From Modestobacter caceresii (GTDB lineage: Bacteria; Actinomycetota; Actinomycetes; Mycobacteriales; Geodermatophilaceae): a DNA stretch of 64,000 nucleotides. The translations under genes and the position numbers were made by a program. Positions 28,595 through 39,646 of this stretch are shown here, piece after piece (position 1 is the first letter of the stretch; each line of letters starts with the position of its first letter). The stretch spans positions 17,190-81,189 of the forward strand of contig NZ_JPMX01000028.1 in NCBI RefSeq assembly GCF_000761485.1, given 5' to 3'. The notes beneath the pieces are model-generated. The model was not told where the DNA came from, searched no databases, and saw nothing but the letters and a program-made list of their open reading frames with translations.

Positions 28595-29326
28595 TCAGGC
28601 GACGTCGCAGCCGCAGGCGCAGGCCGGTGCGTGCCCGAGGTCCTCGTTGGAGCCCTCGGCGTACTCGCAGCCGGGCGGGCAGGTGCAGCCGGTGCCCCAG
28701 TCGGGGCCACCGAGGTCGCCGGCCGCGCGCCTCGCGCGCCACGCGGCCTCCCGCCGCTCCCGCTGGCGGCGGAGGGCTGCCCACTTCCGCGCGGCGGCGC
28801 GTTCGGCCAGGGAGTCGCCGGGGCGGTGCACGTGGTGGTCGTCGGCCGTGCCGCGCTCACTGCGCCGGGAGTCCCGGTCGCGGCGGTCCCGGTCGAAGGT
28901 GAAGTCCGGCGGGCTGCGGGTGTAGCGGTGTGGGCCGGACCACCAGCCCTCGTCCCCGTGTCGGGTGTCCAGGTGTGCGGGGAAGCGGCGTCCGCCGCGG
29001 TCCCGGACGGTGGCCGGGGACATCGGTGCCACCTCGTGCCCCTGCGCGTCCAGGAGGACCAGCCGGAGCCGGGCCAGCGAGACGATGCGGCTGAACTCGC
29101 CGACGCGCAGGTCGCCACGGCCGGCCTCCGCCCGCCCCAGCCGGTCCCGGGACACGCCGGCCACCCCGGCCAGCTCCCGTTGCGACATGTCGGCCAGCCG
29201 CCGCACCCGACGCAGCAGCCCCGCCACGTCGGCGTTCGTGCTGCCCGGCGCAGCCGCCGCGGGTTCTCGACGGCACTCCGGTCCCGGCTCGGTTCCCGAT
29301 CCCGGCTCTGGCTCTGGCTCTGACAC
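28595..29326 (-). CDS. XRE-type helix-turn-helix protein with Cys-rich C-terminus
   Basis: 243 residues from the GTG at 29326; upstream starts (up to 29491) are possible but give a Ser/Arg/Ala-rich stretch that does not look like a real protein. Residues 35-85 form an XRE helix-turn-helix (LLRRVRRLADMSQRELAGVAG then VSRDRLGRAEAG). The middle is Arg/Asp rich. The last 30 residues hold seven Cys in the pattern CTCPPGC ... CACGC plus one more, which suggests Zn or Fe-S binding. It ends 20 bp before the leuA leader, so the leuA promoter lies in its 3' end or the genes share a transcript. A regulatory role for leuA or the divergent lysC is only a guess from position. Confidence 0.7.
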   Translation of the reverse strand: MSEPEPEPGSGTEPGPECRREPAAAAPGSTNADVAGLLRRVRRLADMSQRELAGVAGVSRDRLGRAEAGRGDLRVGEFSRIVSLARLRLVLLDAQGHEVAPMSPATVRDRGGRRFPAHLDTRHGDEGWWSGPHRYTRSPPDFTFDRDRRDRDSRRSERGTADDHHVHRPGDSLAERAAARKWAALRRQRERREAAWRARRAAGDLGGPDWGTGCTCPPGCEYAEGSNEDLGHAPACACGCDVA

Positions 29327-29422
29327 GGAGCGAGCGTGTCGACCCAGCCGCCGGCTGGCACCACTCACCCGAGAACTGTGGACAGAGCCCTCCGGAGCGA
29401 GGGGTGCCGAGCAGGTCGCGAG

Positions 29423-29463
29423 CAGTAGTGCTCTGGCTGCACTGGTGCGCCAGAGCACTACTG
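29423..29463. promoter_or_regulatory. Large inverted repeat between HTH gene and lysC
   Basis: Perfect 15-bp arms (CAGTAGTGCTCTGGC at 29423-29437, complement at 29449-29463) around an 11-nt centre. It lies about 100 bp upstream of the chosen HTH start and 330 bp before lysC. Symmetry fits an operator for the HTH protein; a transcript hairpin is the alternative. The rest of the 468-bp gap shows no gene that I can support. Confidence 0.65.
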
Positions 29464-29782
29464 GCTCCGACACTGCTCTTGGTGCCAGCACGGGCCGCGG
29501 GCCTCACAGAACTGCCGCGGGCCCCGCAGCCCTGCTACCTGTGGGCCTGGCGCGAGTCACCGGCCTGCGGCGATCGGAGGCCTGCCGAGGAGCCACGGGC
29601 GCGCGACGGCCCCAGGACTGCTGAGAGCCGTGGCGCCTGTCGCGGCGGAGGACCTGCGGCTCCTGTGCTCGGAGGGGCCCTCCCGTCCGGCGGGCGAGCG
29701 CAACGGGCGCACAGCTTGCAGGCGTGGTGGGCGACCGCCGCATGGCCTGCCGTGCGGGCGTGGGGCAGTCGCGTCGCGCCGG

Positions 29783-29788
29783 TAGCCT
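29783..29788 (+). promoter_or_regulatory. Probable -10 box of leaderless lysC transcript
   Basis: TAGCCT ends six bases before the lysC GTG and there is no ribosome binding site, so transcription likely starts at or near the start codon. Based on spacing only. Confidence 0.4.
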
Positions 29789-29790
29789 GA

Positions 29791-32109
<2,319 letters not shown>

Positions 32110-32122
32110 GGTGCACCCTGTC

Positions 32123-32280
32123 ACCCTCCGGGTCACACCGCGGCCAGGAGCCGTGCCCGGGCTGCGCTGAGCCGTTGGGTCGCCGCTCGTCGGGCAGCCT
32201 CCGGCCGCCGCGACGGGCGACGACTGCGGCACGCGGTGGTCGCCCGTCGGGAGCCTTCGGCCCCGCGCCGGGCGACCACC
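32123..32280 (+). repeat. Intergenic repeat family, copy A
   Basis: The core CGCGGCCAGGAGCCG followed by GGCTGCGCTGAGCCGTT also appears at 42.6 and twice at 43.6 kb. Here two hairpins follow: 32179-32221 (loop GGCAGCCTCCGGCCGCCG) and 32235-32280 (11-bp stem GGTGGTCGCCC, loop containing GGGAGCCTTCGGCCCC). A third small hairpin lies at about 32301-32325. The element fills the convergent gap between asd and the S9 peptidase and can act as terminator for both. Confidence 0.8.
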
Positions 32281-32356
32281 AGCAGCTTCGCTGCGGTGTC
32301 GCGGTCCGTACTCGGACCCGCGCTGGCGACCCGGCCCTGCACTGAGCGCCCTGTTC

Positions 32357-34162
32357 CTATGGCTTCACGTGGCGGAGTGCGAAGCTGAGGGCGACCTCTA
32401 CCTGGCGGATGGTCTCCTCGATCACCAGGGAGCCGTGGCCGGCGTCGAAGCGGTAGACCTCGTGGTCCTTGCCGCGTTCGGTCAGCGCGGCCAGGTAGTT
32501 GTCGATCTGGCGGATGGGGCAGCGCGGGTCGTTGGCGCCCGCGACCACGAGCACCGGGGCGGCCACCGCGTCGACGTAGGTGATCGGCGAGGAGCGCACG
32601 TACACGTCGCGCACCTCCTCCGGTGAGCCGCCGAACAGCGCACGGTCGTAGGCGCGCAGCCCCTCCATCTCGTCCTCGTAGGCAGCCAGGTAGTCAGCGA
32701 CCGGCACCTCGGCGATCCCGGCCGACCAGCGCTCGGGCTGGGTGCCCAGGCCCAGCAGGGTGAGGAAGCCGCCCCACGAGCCGCCCGAGAGGATCGTCCG
32801 GGTCGGGTCGACCACGCCCTCGGCGACCAGGGCGTCGTAGACGGCGCCGACGTCCTCCAGCTCGGTCAGCCCCGGTCGCCCGGTGAGCGCGTCGCGCCAC
32901 TCGCTGCCGTAGCCGGTCGAGCCCCGGTAGTTGACGTGCACGACCGCGTACCCGGCATCGACGTAGGCCGCCCGGCGCGCGCGGTAGGAGTCGTCGTCCT
33001 GCGACTCCGGGCCACCGTGGACGAGGAACGCGGTGGCGAACGGTCCCTCGCCGGCCGGCCGGACCAGGAGCGCGTGCACGTCGCCGCCCGGACCGGGCAC
33101 CCAGCGGTCCTCCACGGGGTAGGCGGCCGGCGGTGCCTCACCCGGCGCGGCGAGCACGACCGGGCCGTCGGCCCGGCGGATCACCGGCGGCAGCTCGGAC
33201 GACGACCAGGCCAGCTCCACGGTGCCGTCCGGACGCGCGGTCGCGCCACGGACCACGCCACGGGGGGTGTCGAGCTGCTCCAGCGACCCGGAGCCCAGGT
33301 CGTAGCGGTACAGCTCGCTGCGGGCGGCGTGGTCGTGCCCGACCAGCAGCGCCGAGCCGTCCGGGTACCAGCCGGCGGTGACGTCGCCGGGCAGGTCGAG
33401 CACCAGCTCGGTCTCGGTGCCGGCAGCGACGTCCCAGATCAGCAGCTCCTCGCGGCCACGGCGCTCGTGGCCCACCAGCAGCCGTTGGTCGCCGGGGGAG
33501 GGGGAGAAGCTCAGCGCGTGCAGGCCGCGGCCCTCGCCGTCCCACTTGTCGGCGACCAGGGAGAGGTCGGCGGTGCGCAGCACGCGCAGCGCCGGGTAAC
33601 GCGGGTCGCCGTGCTCGGAGTGCGAGAAGACCAGCAGCGAGTCGTCGCGGGACAGCGCGTCGACCCCTGCGGTGTCCGGCGAGGCGTAGAACACCGACGG
33701 CGTGCCGCCGGCCGGGGCGATCCACAGCTCACTGCCGTCGTCGGTGGAGCGACCCACCGCGGTGACCGTGTGCCCGAGCTCCAGGCCGGCGGGGTAGGCC
33801 GGACCCACCTCGGGCAGGGCGACGACGTCCGGTCCGCCGGCGAAGGGCTGGGTCATCCAGATGCCGAACTCGTCGCCGTCGGTGTCGGCGAACCACCAGA
33901 TCGTCTCGCCGTCGGGGGTCAGCGTCGCGGCCAGGGTGCCGTTGGCGCGGTCGGTGACCTGGCGGTGGGTGTCCGTCTCGCGGTCCCAGGCGTACTGCTC
34001 GACGACCCCACTGACGTCGGAGGCGTACAGGCTGCGCTGCGGGGCGTCCTCGGCCCAGTCGGGCAGGCTGACCCGAGGGGCGCGGAACCGGGCCTGCCAG
34101 CGCGCGGTGACCTCCTCGGGGAGGGCGGGTGCGGGCGGGTTCGGCGATGGCTCGGCGGTCAC
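32357..34162 (-). CDS. S9 family peptidase (prolyl oligopeptidase-like)
   Basis: 601 residues from the GTG at 34162 (VTAEPSPNPP). An N-terminal beta-propeller of repeated WD40-like blades (TPDGETIWWFADTDGDEFG) is followed by the alpha/beta hydrolase domain with the nucleophile Ser in LSGGSWGGFLTLLGL, Asp in VVAGANDPRCPIRQ and His in FDAGHGSLVIEE. No signal peptide, so cytosolic; it should cut short peptides or remove acyl-amino acids. Single gene. Confidence 0.9.
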   Translation of the reverse strand: MTAEPSPNPPAPALPEEVTARWQARFRAPRVSLPDWAEDAPQRSLYASDVSGVVEQYAWDRETDTHRQVTDRANGTLAATLTPDGETIWWFADTDGDEFGIWMTQPFAGGPDVVALPEVGPAYPAGLELGHTVTAVGRSTDDGSELWIAPAGGTPSVFYASPDTAGVDALSRDDSLLVFSHSEHGDPRYPALRVLRTADLSLVADKWDGEGRGLHALSFSPSPGDQRLLVGHERRGREELLIWDVAAGTETELVLDLPGDVTAGWYPDGSALLVGHDHAARSELYRYDLGSGSLEQLDTPRGVVRGATARPDGTVELAWSSSELPPVIRRADGPVVLAAPGEAPPAAYPVEDRWVPGPGGDVHALLVRPAGEGPFATAFLVHGGPESQDDDSYRARRAAYVDAGYAVVHVNYRGSTGYGSEWRDALTGRPGLTELEDVGAVYDALVAEGVVDPTRTILSGGSWGGFLTLLGLGTQPERWSAGIAEVPVADYLAAYEDEMEGLRAYDRALFGGSPEEVRDVYVRSSPITYVDAVAAPVLVVAGANDPRCPIRQIDNYLAALTERGKDHEVYRFDAGHGSLVIEETIRQVEVALSFALRHVKP

Positions 34163-34320
34163 CGGGTCATCTTCCCCCTGTGCCGACGGCCGCCTCCGCA
34201 GCGGGCGCCCTGCCGGCGGCCGGCCGCTCGACGCCGGCATCGCGGACGGAGTGCTCCGACGCGTCCTCCCGGGCCAGCAGGCGCGCACCCGCGCCGGCAG
34301 AGGGGCCGGGCCCCGGAACG

Positions 34321-34355
34321 CACTCAGGGACCGCCGGATCGGCGGTCCCTGAGTG
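34321..34355 (-). terminator. Terminator of tRNA-Pro
   Basis: Perfect 16-bp stem (CACTCAGGGACCGCCG with its complement) and a 3-nt loop, 3 bp beyond the CCA end of the tRNA gene in its direction of transcription. Confidence 0.8.
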
Positions 34356-34357
34356 AC

Positions 34358-34434
34358 TGGTCGGGGTGACAGGATTTGAACCTGCGGCCTCGTCGTCCCG
34401 AACGACGCGCGCTACCAAGCTGCGCCACACCCCG
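34358..34434 (-). tRNA. tRNA-Pro (anticodon CGG)
   Basis: 77 nt including encoded CCA. Acceptor stem CGGGGTG/CACCCCG, D-arm GCGCAGCTTGGTAGCGC, anticodon stem CGTCG/CGACG with loop TTCGGGA giving CGG, T-arm GCAGG-TTCAAAT-CCTGT, discriminator A. All cloverleaf elements fit. It reads CCG codons, which are common in this GC-rich genome. Confidence 0.97.
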
Positions 34435-34522
34435 CGGTGCGTCGACAACTGTAACCGACGCCCTCGTCGGCGCTGCGACCCCCCGGGGCTCCCCTGCAGA
34501 GCAGGGGCAGGCGCGGGTCCTC

Positions 34523-35428
34523 CTACCGTGCGGTGAGGGTCAGCAGCGTCGCCTCCGGGGGGCAGGCGAACCGCACGGGCGCGTACGGACTGGTGCCCAG
34601 CCCGGCCGAGACGTGCAGCCAGGTGCCGTTCGGGGCGGCACCGGAGGGCTCTGCCCACCGGTGCAGCCAGCGCACGTGCTCGCGGTCGATGCCGCAGTTG
34701 GTGACCAGGGCGCCGTAGAAGGGCACCCGCAGCTGCCCGCCGTGCGTGTGCCCGCACAGCAGCAGGTCGTACCCGTCGGCGGTGAACCGGTCGAGCACCC
34801 GCGGTTCCGGGGAGTGCACCAGCCCGATCCGCACGTCGGCCGTGGGGTCGGCCGGGCCGGCGACGTCGTCGTAGCGGTCCAGCTTGAGGTGCGGGTCGTC
34901 GACGCCGGCCAGGGCGATCCGGACGCCGCGCACGGTCAGCGTGCCGGTGTGGTTGGTGAGGTCCAGCCAGCCCCGCGCGGTCATCCCGTCGCGGAGCTCG
35001 CGCCACGGGAGCTCGTCACCGTGCACCCGCTTGTGCTCGGTCTTGAAGTACTTGAGCGGGTTCTTCGGCCGGGGTGCGTAGTAGTCGTTGCTCGCCAGCA
35101 CGAAGGCGCCGGGGAGCTCCATCAGCGGCTCCAGGGCCCGCAGCGTCGCCGGGACGGCGTCCATCCCGGCCAGGTTGTCGCCGGTGGTGATGACGACGTC
35201 CGGGTGCAGGGCGGCGAGCCCGGCGACCCAGGCCTGCTTGCTGTGCTGGCCGGCGGTCATGTGCAGGTCCGACAGCTGCAGGACGGTGAGCGGCCGGGAG
35301 CCCGGCGGCAGCACCGGGACGTCGAAGCGCCGCAGGGTCCAGTGGGTGCGCTCGACGAGGCCGGCGTAGGCGACGGTGGCGGCGCCGGTGGCCAGCAGGG
35401 CAGCAGGGACGGCGGTGGTCGCGCGCAT
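34523..35428 (-). CDS. Metallophosphoesterase with N-terminal membrane anchor
   Basis: 301 residues. The first 25 are hydrophobic (VPAALLATGAATVAYAGL) and anchor the protein. Calcineurin-like motifs: VLQLSDLHM, VITTGDNLA, GLVHSP and LLLCGHTHGGQLRVP. In the third motif the usual GNHD is replaced by ASNDYY, as in the YkuE/Rv3683-like subgroup. Likely hydrolyses phosphoester bonds near the membrane; substrate unknown. In mycobacteria the homologue lies beside ponA2, as here (with yqeY in between). Confidence 0.88.
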   Translation of the reverse strand: MRATTAVPAALLATGAATVAYAGLVERTHWTLRRFDVPVLPPGSRPLTVLQLSDLHMTAGQHSKQAWVAGLAALHPDVVITTGDNLAGMDAVPATLRALEPLMELPGAFVLASNDYYAPRPKNPLKYFKTEHKRVHGDELPWRELRDGMTARGWLDLTNHTGTLTVRGVRIALAGVDDPHLKLDRYDDVAGPADPTADVRIGLVHSPEPRVLDRFTADGYDLLLCGHTHGGQLRVPFYGALVTNCGIDREHVRWLHRWAEPSGAAPNGTWLHVSAGLGTSPYAPVRFACPPEATLLTLTAR

Positions 35429-35494
35429 GCGTTGAGCCTAGGGGGAGGGGAACTGCGTCGTCCCGGTCCGGGCGGAGGTGGCAGGCTCTGCACC

Positions 35495-35947
35495 GTGCCT
35501 GAGCTGAAGGACCGACTGCGTGCCGACCTGACCACCGCCATGAAGGGCCGCGACGAGCTGCGCACCGCGACGCTGCGCATGGTGCTCTCCGCCGTGACCG
35601 CCGAGGAGGTCTCCGGCAAGGAGGCCCGGGAGCTGAGCGACGAGGAGGTGCAGGCGGTGCTGCGCCGGGAGGCGAAGAAGCGCCGTGAGGCGGCCGACGC
35701 CTTCGCCGGTGCCGGCCGCGCCGACCAGGCCGAGCGGGAGAAGGCCGAGGAGGGCGTGCTGGCGACCTACCTGCCCGCCCAGCTCGAGGACGCCGATCTG
35801 ACCGCGCTCGTCGCGGACGTGATCACCACGACCGGTGCCGCCGGGATGAAGGACATGGGCAAGGTCATGGGCGCCGTGCAAGGCCGGGTGGCAGGTCGGG
35901 CCGACGGCGGCCGGGTGGCCGCAGAGGTGCGCCGCCAGCTCGGCTGA
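35495..35947 (+). CDS. GatB/YqeY domain protein
   Basis: 150 residues from the GTG at 35495. All helical; opening LKDRLRADLTTAMKGRD with ATLRMVLSAV, and the C-terminal GatB tail-like domain TTTGAAGMKDMGKVMG. The family resembles the tRNA-binding tail of amidotransferase GatB but its role alone is uncertain. Divergent from the metallophosphoesterase. Confidence 0.9.
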   Translation: MPELKDRLRADLTTAMKGRDELRTATLRMVLSAVTAEEVSGKEARELSDEEVQAVLRREAKKRREAADAFAGAGRADQAEREKAEEGVLATYLPAQLEDADLTALVADVITTTGAAGMKDMGKVMGAVQGRVAGRADGGRVAAEVRRQLG

Positions 35948-35971
35948 GCGGGGGCGCGCTCAGCGTCCTCA

Positions 35972-36017
35972 GAACGGTAGAGGGGCCGGGCCCGTAGGCC
36001 CGGCCCCTCTGCCGTTC
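35972..36017. terminator. Bidirectional terminator between yqeY-like gene and PBP gene
   Basis: 21-bp stem (outer GAACGG/CCGTTC, inner AGAGGGGCCGGGCC with complement, one G-T pair between) and a 4-nt loop lie between two convergent genes. Confidence 0.85.
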
Positions 36018-36019
36018 GG

Positions 36020-38278
36020 TCAGCCGGGCTGACCGTCCCCGTTCAGGTCGGGCTGCGGAGCGGCGGGGTCGGCCGGGGGAGCCGCTTCGGTGGACGGCGC
36101 TGCGGCGGTCGACGGTGCCGGCTCGGTGGCCGTGCTGCTGTCCCGGCTCGACGTCCGGTTCCAGCGCTGCGATCCGCGGTCGTCGTCGTTCGAGGACGAG
36201 GACGACGGCCGGGCGCTCGTGGGCGGCGCGTCGACCCCGCGCCCGGCGAACCTCGGGTCGGCCGCCGGGAACTCCGCGGCGGGCTGCCCGGAGAGGATCG
36301 GCAGCATCGCGTCGTGCCAGATGGTGGCCGGCCGGCCACCGCCGTAGCCACCGACGCTGTCGGTCCCGGTCGGGCGGAACACCATGACGCTGGCGGTGTA
36401 CTCCGGGGTGGACCCGACGAAGGTCACCGAGTCGTTGTTGTTCACCGTGCCGGTCTTGCCGGCGATCTGGTGGCCGGGGATGTAGGCGCGCGCGCCGGTC
36501 TGCATCCGGTTCCCCGGCTCGACGTCCTTGCGCAGCATCTGGCTCAGGGTGTTCGCGAGGCCGGGCTCGACCACCTGCTCGCACTGGTCGCCGGGGACGA
36601 GCGGCTGGCCGTCGTCATCGGTGACCGGCTCGCCGTTGCGGTCGACGATCTGCAGCACCGGCTTCGGGGTGCACTTCACGCCGCTGGCCGCGATCGTCGC
36701 GTAGGCGTTGGCCAGGTCGAGCGGGCTGACCCCGTCGGTGCCGTAGGCGAACGAGGGCCGGTTCTCGTCGATGATCTGCTGGGCCGGGGTCTGGGTCACT
36801 GAGTAGTCGAAGGTCATGCCCAGCCGCTCGGCCATCCGGACCGCCGGCTCGATGCGGCCCAACGCGTCCTCCAGCGCCAGGAAGTAGGTGTTGGAGGACA
36901 TGTAGAGCGCCTGGGTCATGGTCAGCGTGTTCGGGTAGTTGTTGCCCACGTTGCCGACCGAGTAGGGCTCGTACTCCGCGGTGTCGGTGTTGAAGCCCCG
37001 GTAGACCCGGCTGGTGTAGGGCTCGCTGGTGGTGATCGTGTGGCTGGCCGGCAGCCCCTGCTCCAGCGCGGCCGCGGCGACGAAGGTCTTGAACGTCGAG
37101 CCGGAGCCCTTGGTGGGGATGGTGGCGAAGTTGACCGACTCGCAGCCCGCTGCCGGGTCACCGCAGCCGAACCGCCGGTTCACGCTCATCGCCAGCACGT
37201 GCCCGGTGCCGGGCTCGATCGCGTCGTAGACCCCGACGATCGGGTCGCCCATGCCCTGGGTGGCCAGCACGGCCGCGTCACCGGCGAGCTGCATGTCCGG
37301 GCGGAGGGTGGTCTGGATCGTCCAGCCGTTGTTCTTGATGTCGTCCGGGCTCACCCCCAGCGTGCCGGTCAGGTAGCTCATGACGTAGTCGCAGAAGAAG
37401 CCGCCGATCGCGGCGTCGATGCAGCCGTTCGGCGCGTTGCCGCCGGGGGCCAGCGGGATCGGCGCGGCGGAGACGTCGGCGAGCTCCTGGTCGGTGATGT
37501 GCTCGAGCTGGTGCATCCGGTTCAGCACCTGATCACGCCGGGTCGTCGCCTCGGCCGGGTAGGCGATCGGGTCGAACTTGGGGCTCTGCACCAGCCCGGC
37601 GAGCACCGATGCCTGCGGCAGCGTCAGGTCGGCGGCGTTCACGCTGAAGTACTTCTGCGCGGCCGACTGGATGCCGTAGGCGCCCTGGCCGAAGTAGGCG
37701 ATGTTCAGGTAGCGGGTGAGGATCTCGTCCTTGGAGTACTCCTCCTCCAGCGCGAGGGCGAGGCGGGCCTCCTTGAGCTTGCGGCCGACCGACTCCTCCT
37801 CGGCAGCGGCCCGCTCCTCCGCGTTGTCCGCGGTCTGCAGCAGGGTCTGCTTGACCAGCTGCTGGGTCAGCGTCGACCCGCCCTCGAGCACCTCCCCGGC
37901 GGCGAGGTTCTTCGCCAGCGCCCGCGTCGTGCCCTCGACGTCCAGCCCGTTGTGCTGGTAGAAGCGCGAGTCCTCGATGTCGACGATCGCCTGCTTCATC
38001 ACGTCGGAGATCTGGTCGTGCGTCACCGGCGTGCGGTTGTTGTCGTAGAACTGCGTGATCGGCGTCCCGTCGGCGGCCACCATGGTGGCGTTGCCGTTCG
38101 GCGTCTCGTCGGTGAGCTCGACCGGGAGGGCGTCGAGCAGGCTGGCGGAGTTCCGGGCGACGAGCCCGGTCCCCCCGACCAAGGGCAGCAACATGGCAGC
38201 GACCAGGGCGCCGGCCACGACGATCGTGACGGCCAGCTTGACCAGGGCACCGAGCGGGGAACGCGCAGAGTCGGACAT
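36020..38278 (-). CDS. ponA2: Bifunctional penicillin-binding protein (class A)
   Basis: 752 residues. N-terminal membrane anchor (VKLAVTIVVAGALVAAMLLPL), then a GT51 transglycosylase with Glu102 in IEDSRFYQHNG and GGSTLTQQLVKQ; then a transpeptidase with nucleophile Ser394 in GSGSTFK, SSN at 461-463 and KTGT at 608-611. It polymerises and cross-links peptidoglycan outside the membrane. The last about 100 residues are Ser/Pro/Ala rich and end in DLNGDGQPG, a calcium-loop-like motif. No PASTA domain is visible, unlike mycobacterial PonA2; the symbol rests on gene neighbourhood. Confidence 0.93.
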   Translation of the reverse strand: MSDSARSPLGALVKLAVTIVVAGALVAAMLLPLVGGTGLVARNSASLLDALPVELTDETPNGNATMVAADGTPITQFYDNNRTPVTHDQISDVMKQAIVDIEDSRFYQHNGLDVEGTTRALAKNLAAGEVLEGGSTLTQQLVKQTLLQTADNAEERAAAEEESVGRKLKEARLALALEEEYSKDEILTRYLNIAYFGQGAYGIQSAAQKYFSVNAADLTLPQASVLAGLVQSPKFDPIAYPAEATTRRDQVLNRMHQLEHITDQELADVSAAPIPLAPGGNAPNGCIDAAIGGFFCDYVMSYLTGTLGVSPDDIKNNGWTIQTTLRPDMQLAGDAAVLATQGMGDPIVGVYDAIEPGTGHVLAMSVNRRFGCGDPAAGCESVNFATIPTKGSGSTFKTFVAAAALEQGLPASHTITTSEPYTSRVYRGFNTDTAEYEPYSVGNVGNNYPNTLTMTQALYMSSNTYFLALEDALGRIEPAVRMAERLGMTFDYSVTQTPAQQIIDENRPSFAYGTDGVSPLDLANAYATIAASGVKCTPKPVLQIVDRNGEPVTDDDGQPLVPGDQCEQVVEPGLANTLSQMLRKDVEPGNRMQTGARAYIPGHQIAGKTGTVNNNDSVTFVGSTPEYTASVMVFRPTGTDSVGGYGGGRPATIWHDAMLPILSGQPAAEFPAADPRFAGRGVDAPPTSARPSSSSSNDDDRGSQRWNRTSSRDSSTATEPAPSTAAAPSTEAAPPADPAAPQPDLNGDGQPG

Positions 38279-38378
38279 CGCAGGCCAAGGTACCTGCCCG
38301 GGGGGTCTGTGTGGGGTGCCTCTGACGCAACGCGCGGAGCGGCCGCCGAGGACGTCGGCAGGCCGCCCCGCACGGCGG

Positions 38379-39503
38379 TCAGGACATCTGGTAGCGGTTC
38401 GCCCGCTTGAACGTGCCCATGTCGTTGAATCGCACCCCGTTGGCGGCCAGCACCGGGTGGATGTCCCGCTCCATCAGCTGCCGCACGTAGAACGGGTCGG
38501 CCACGTAGAAGTGGTGGATCGGGTGGGTGCTGCCGAAGTTCAGGCAGAAGACCTGGAAGGGCACCAGGTACCAGCGGTTGAACACCTGGGTCTGCTGCAG
38601 CACGTTGCCCTGCTCGACGTCCCCCTGATAGTGCATGTTGCTGCTGATGAAGTGCAGGCAGAAGCCCCGCCACACGTTCGGGCCGACCCAGACGACGGTC
38701 AGCACGGTGAGCACCTGGAGCCAGGACGTCGGCACGGCGGCGCCCAGCCAGCTCGCCACGTGCAGGCCCAGGAACGCGTACCAGATGGTGATCGCCACCG
38801 GGGTCAGCCCGATGCTCGCCTTGAGGATGGTGCGCCGCCAGAGCGCGTCCTCGGCGTCCTTCGGCCGGGTGGTGACGATCCGGATCAGGGCGGGCACGTA
38901 CGGGTCGAGCAGGCTGTAGAGCCGGACGGCGCCCCACGGCTTGCCGTTGGTGATCGACACCTCCTCGATGTCGTCGGGCAGCCCCGAGTACGCGTGGTGC
39001 CGCAGGTGCAGCCGGATCCGGTAGACCGGGTTGATCGTGTACGGCCGGATCGCCCAGACGCCGAAGAGCAGCGCGTACCGCACGGCCTTGCGGCGGCGGA
39101 AGTAGAGGGCGTGGATCAGGTCGTGCTCCACCTCGTGCCCGATCGCGGCGAAGGCCGCCGACAGCAGCAGGGTCACGTACCAGGGCAGCACGCCGGTCAG
39201 GTACAGCGCGCCGCTGCCGACGAAGCCGAGGACGGCGACGGAGAAGGCGGTCAGCCCGAGGGCGTCCTGGTGCCGCAGCACCGGGTGGTCGCGCCGCAGC
39301 TCCTGCGACCGACGGCGGATCGCGCTGGTGATGACCTTGGTGCGGGCCTTGTCGTCGGGGGAGAGCCCGACGGTGTCGACCGGGATCTCGACGGGGAGGT
39401 CGGCGGCGGCGGGGACGGCGATGCCGGTGCCGGTGACGAAGAGGCCGGCCGGCTCCGGCGACGTCGTCGCGGTGGTGCGGTCGAGCTCGGGTGCGGTGCT
39501 CAT
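38379..39503 (-). CDS. Fatty acid desaturase family protein
   Basis: 374 residues. The three histidine clusters of membrane di-iron desaturases are visible: HEVEHDLIH, HLRHHAY and HPIHHFY; four hydrophobic segments lie between (WYVTLLLSAAFAAIG, IWYAFLGLHVASWLG and others). It should introduce a double bond or hydroxyl into a lipid in the membrane. The extra cluster residues (EHD) place it in the DesA/alkane-like branch, but the substrate is unclear. It occupies the place held by whiB4 in mycobacteria. Confidence 0.85.
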   Translation of the reverse strand: MSTAPELDRTTATTSPEPAGLFVTGTGIAVPAAADLPVEIPVDTVGLSPDDKARTKVITSAIRRRSQELRRDHPVLRHQDALGLTAFSVAVLGFVGSGALYLTGVLPWYVTLLLSAAFAAIGHEVEHDLIHALYFRRRKAVRYALLFGVWAIRPYTINPVYRIRLHLRHHAYSGLPDDIEEVSITNGKPWGAVRLYSLLDPYVPALIRIVTTRPKDAEDALWRRTILKASIGLTPVAITIWYAFLGLHVASWLGAAVPTSWLQVLTVLTVVWVGPNVWRGFCLHFISSNMHYQGDVEQGNVLQQTQVFNRWYLVPFQVFCLNFGSTHPIHHFYVADPFYVRQLMERDIHPVLAANGVRFNDMGTFKRANRYQMS

Positions 39504-39646
39504 GCCTGGTGTGTCATCCCTCCGACGGAACGGTCGGGCGGACGCTAACGGAGCGTCACGACCGCGACCAGGTCCCGGGATGACGTGGGCACGAACGGGT
39601 GACCGGCCTGCCCCTCCTGCCCCTCGAGCCCCACGGAGGGGTGGGG

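Noticed and set aside
29404..29790. Plus-strand open frame before lysC
   Set aside because: No domain, no ribosome binding site, crosses the 15-bp-arm inverted repeat; probably non-coding.
34167..35006. Minus-strand open frame over the tRNA gene
   Set aside because: Runs through tRNA-Pro and the metallophosphoesterase gene in another frame; not plausible.
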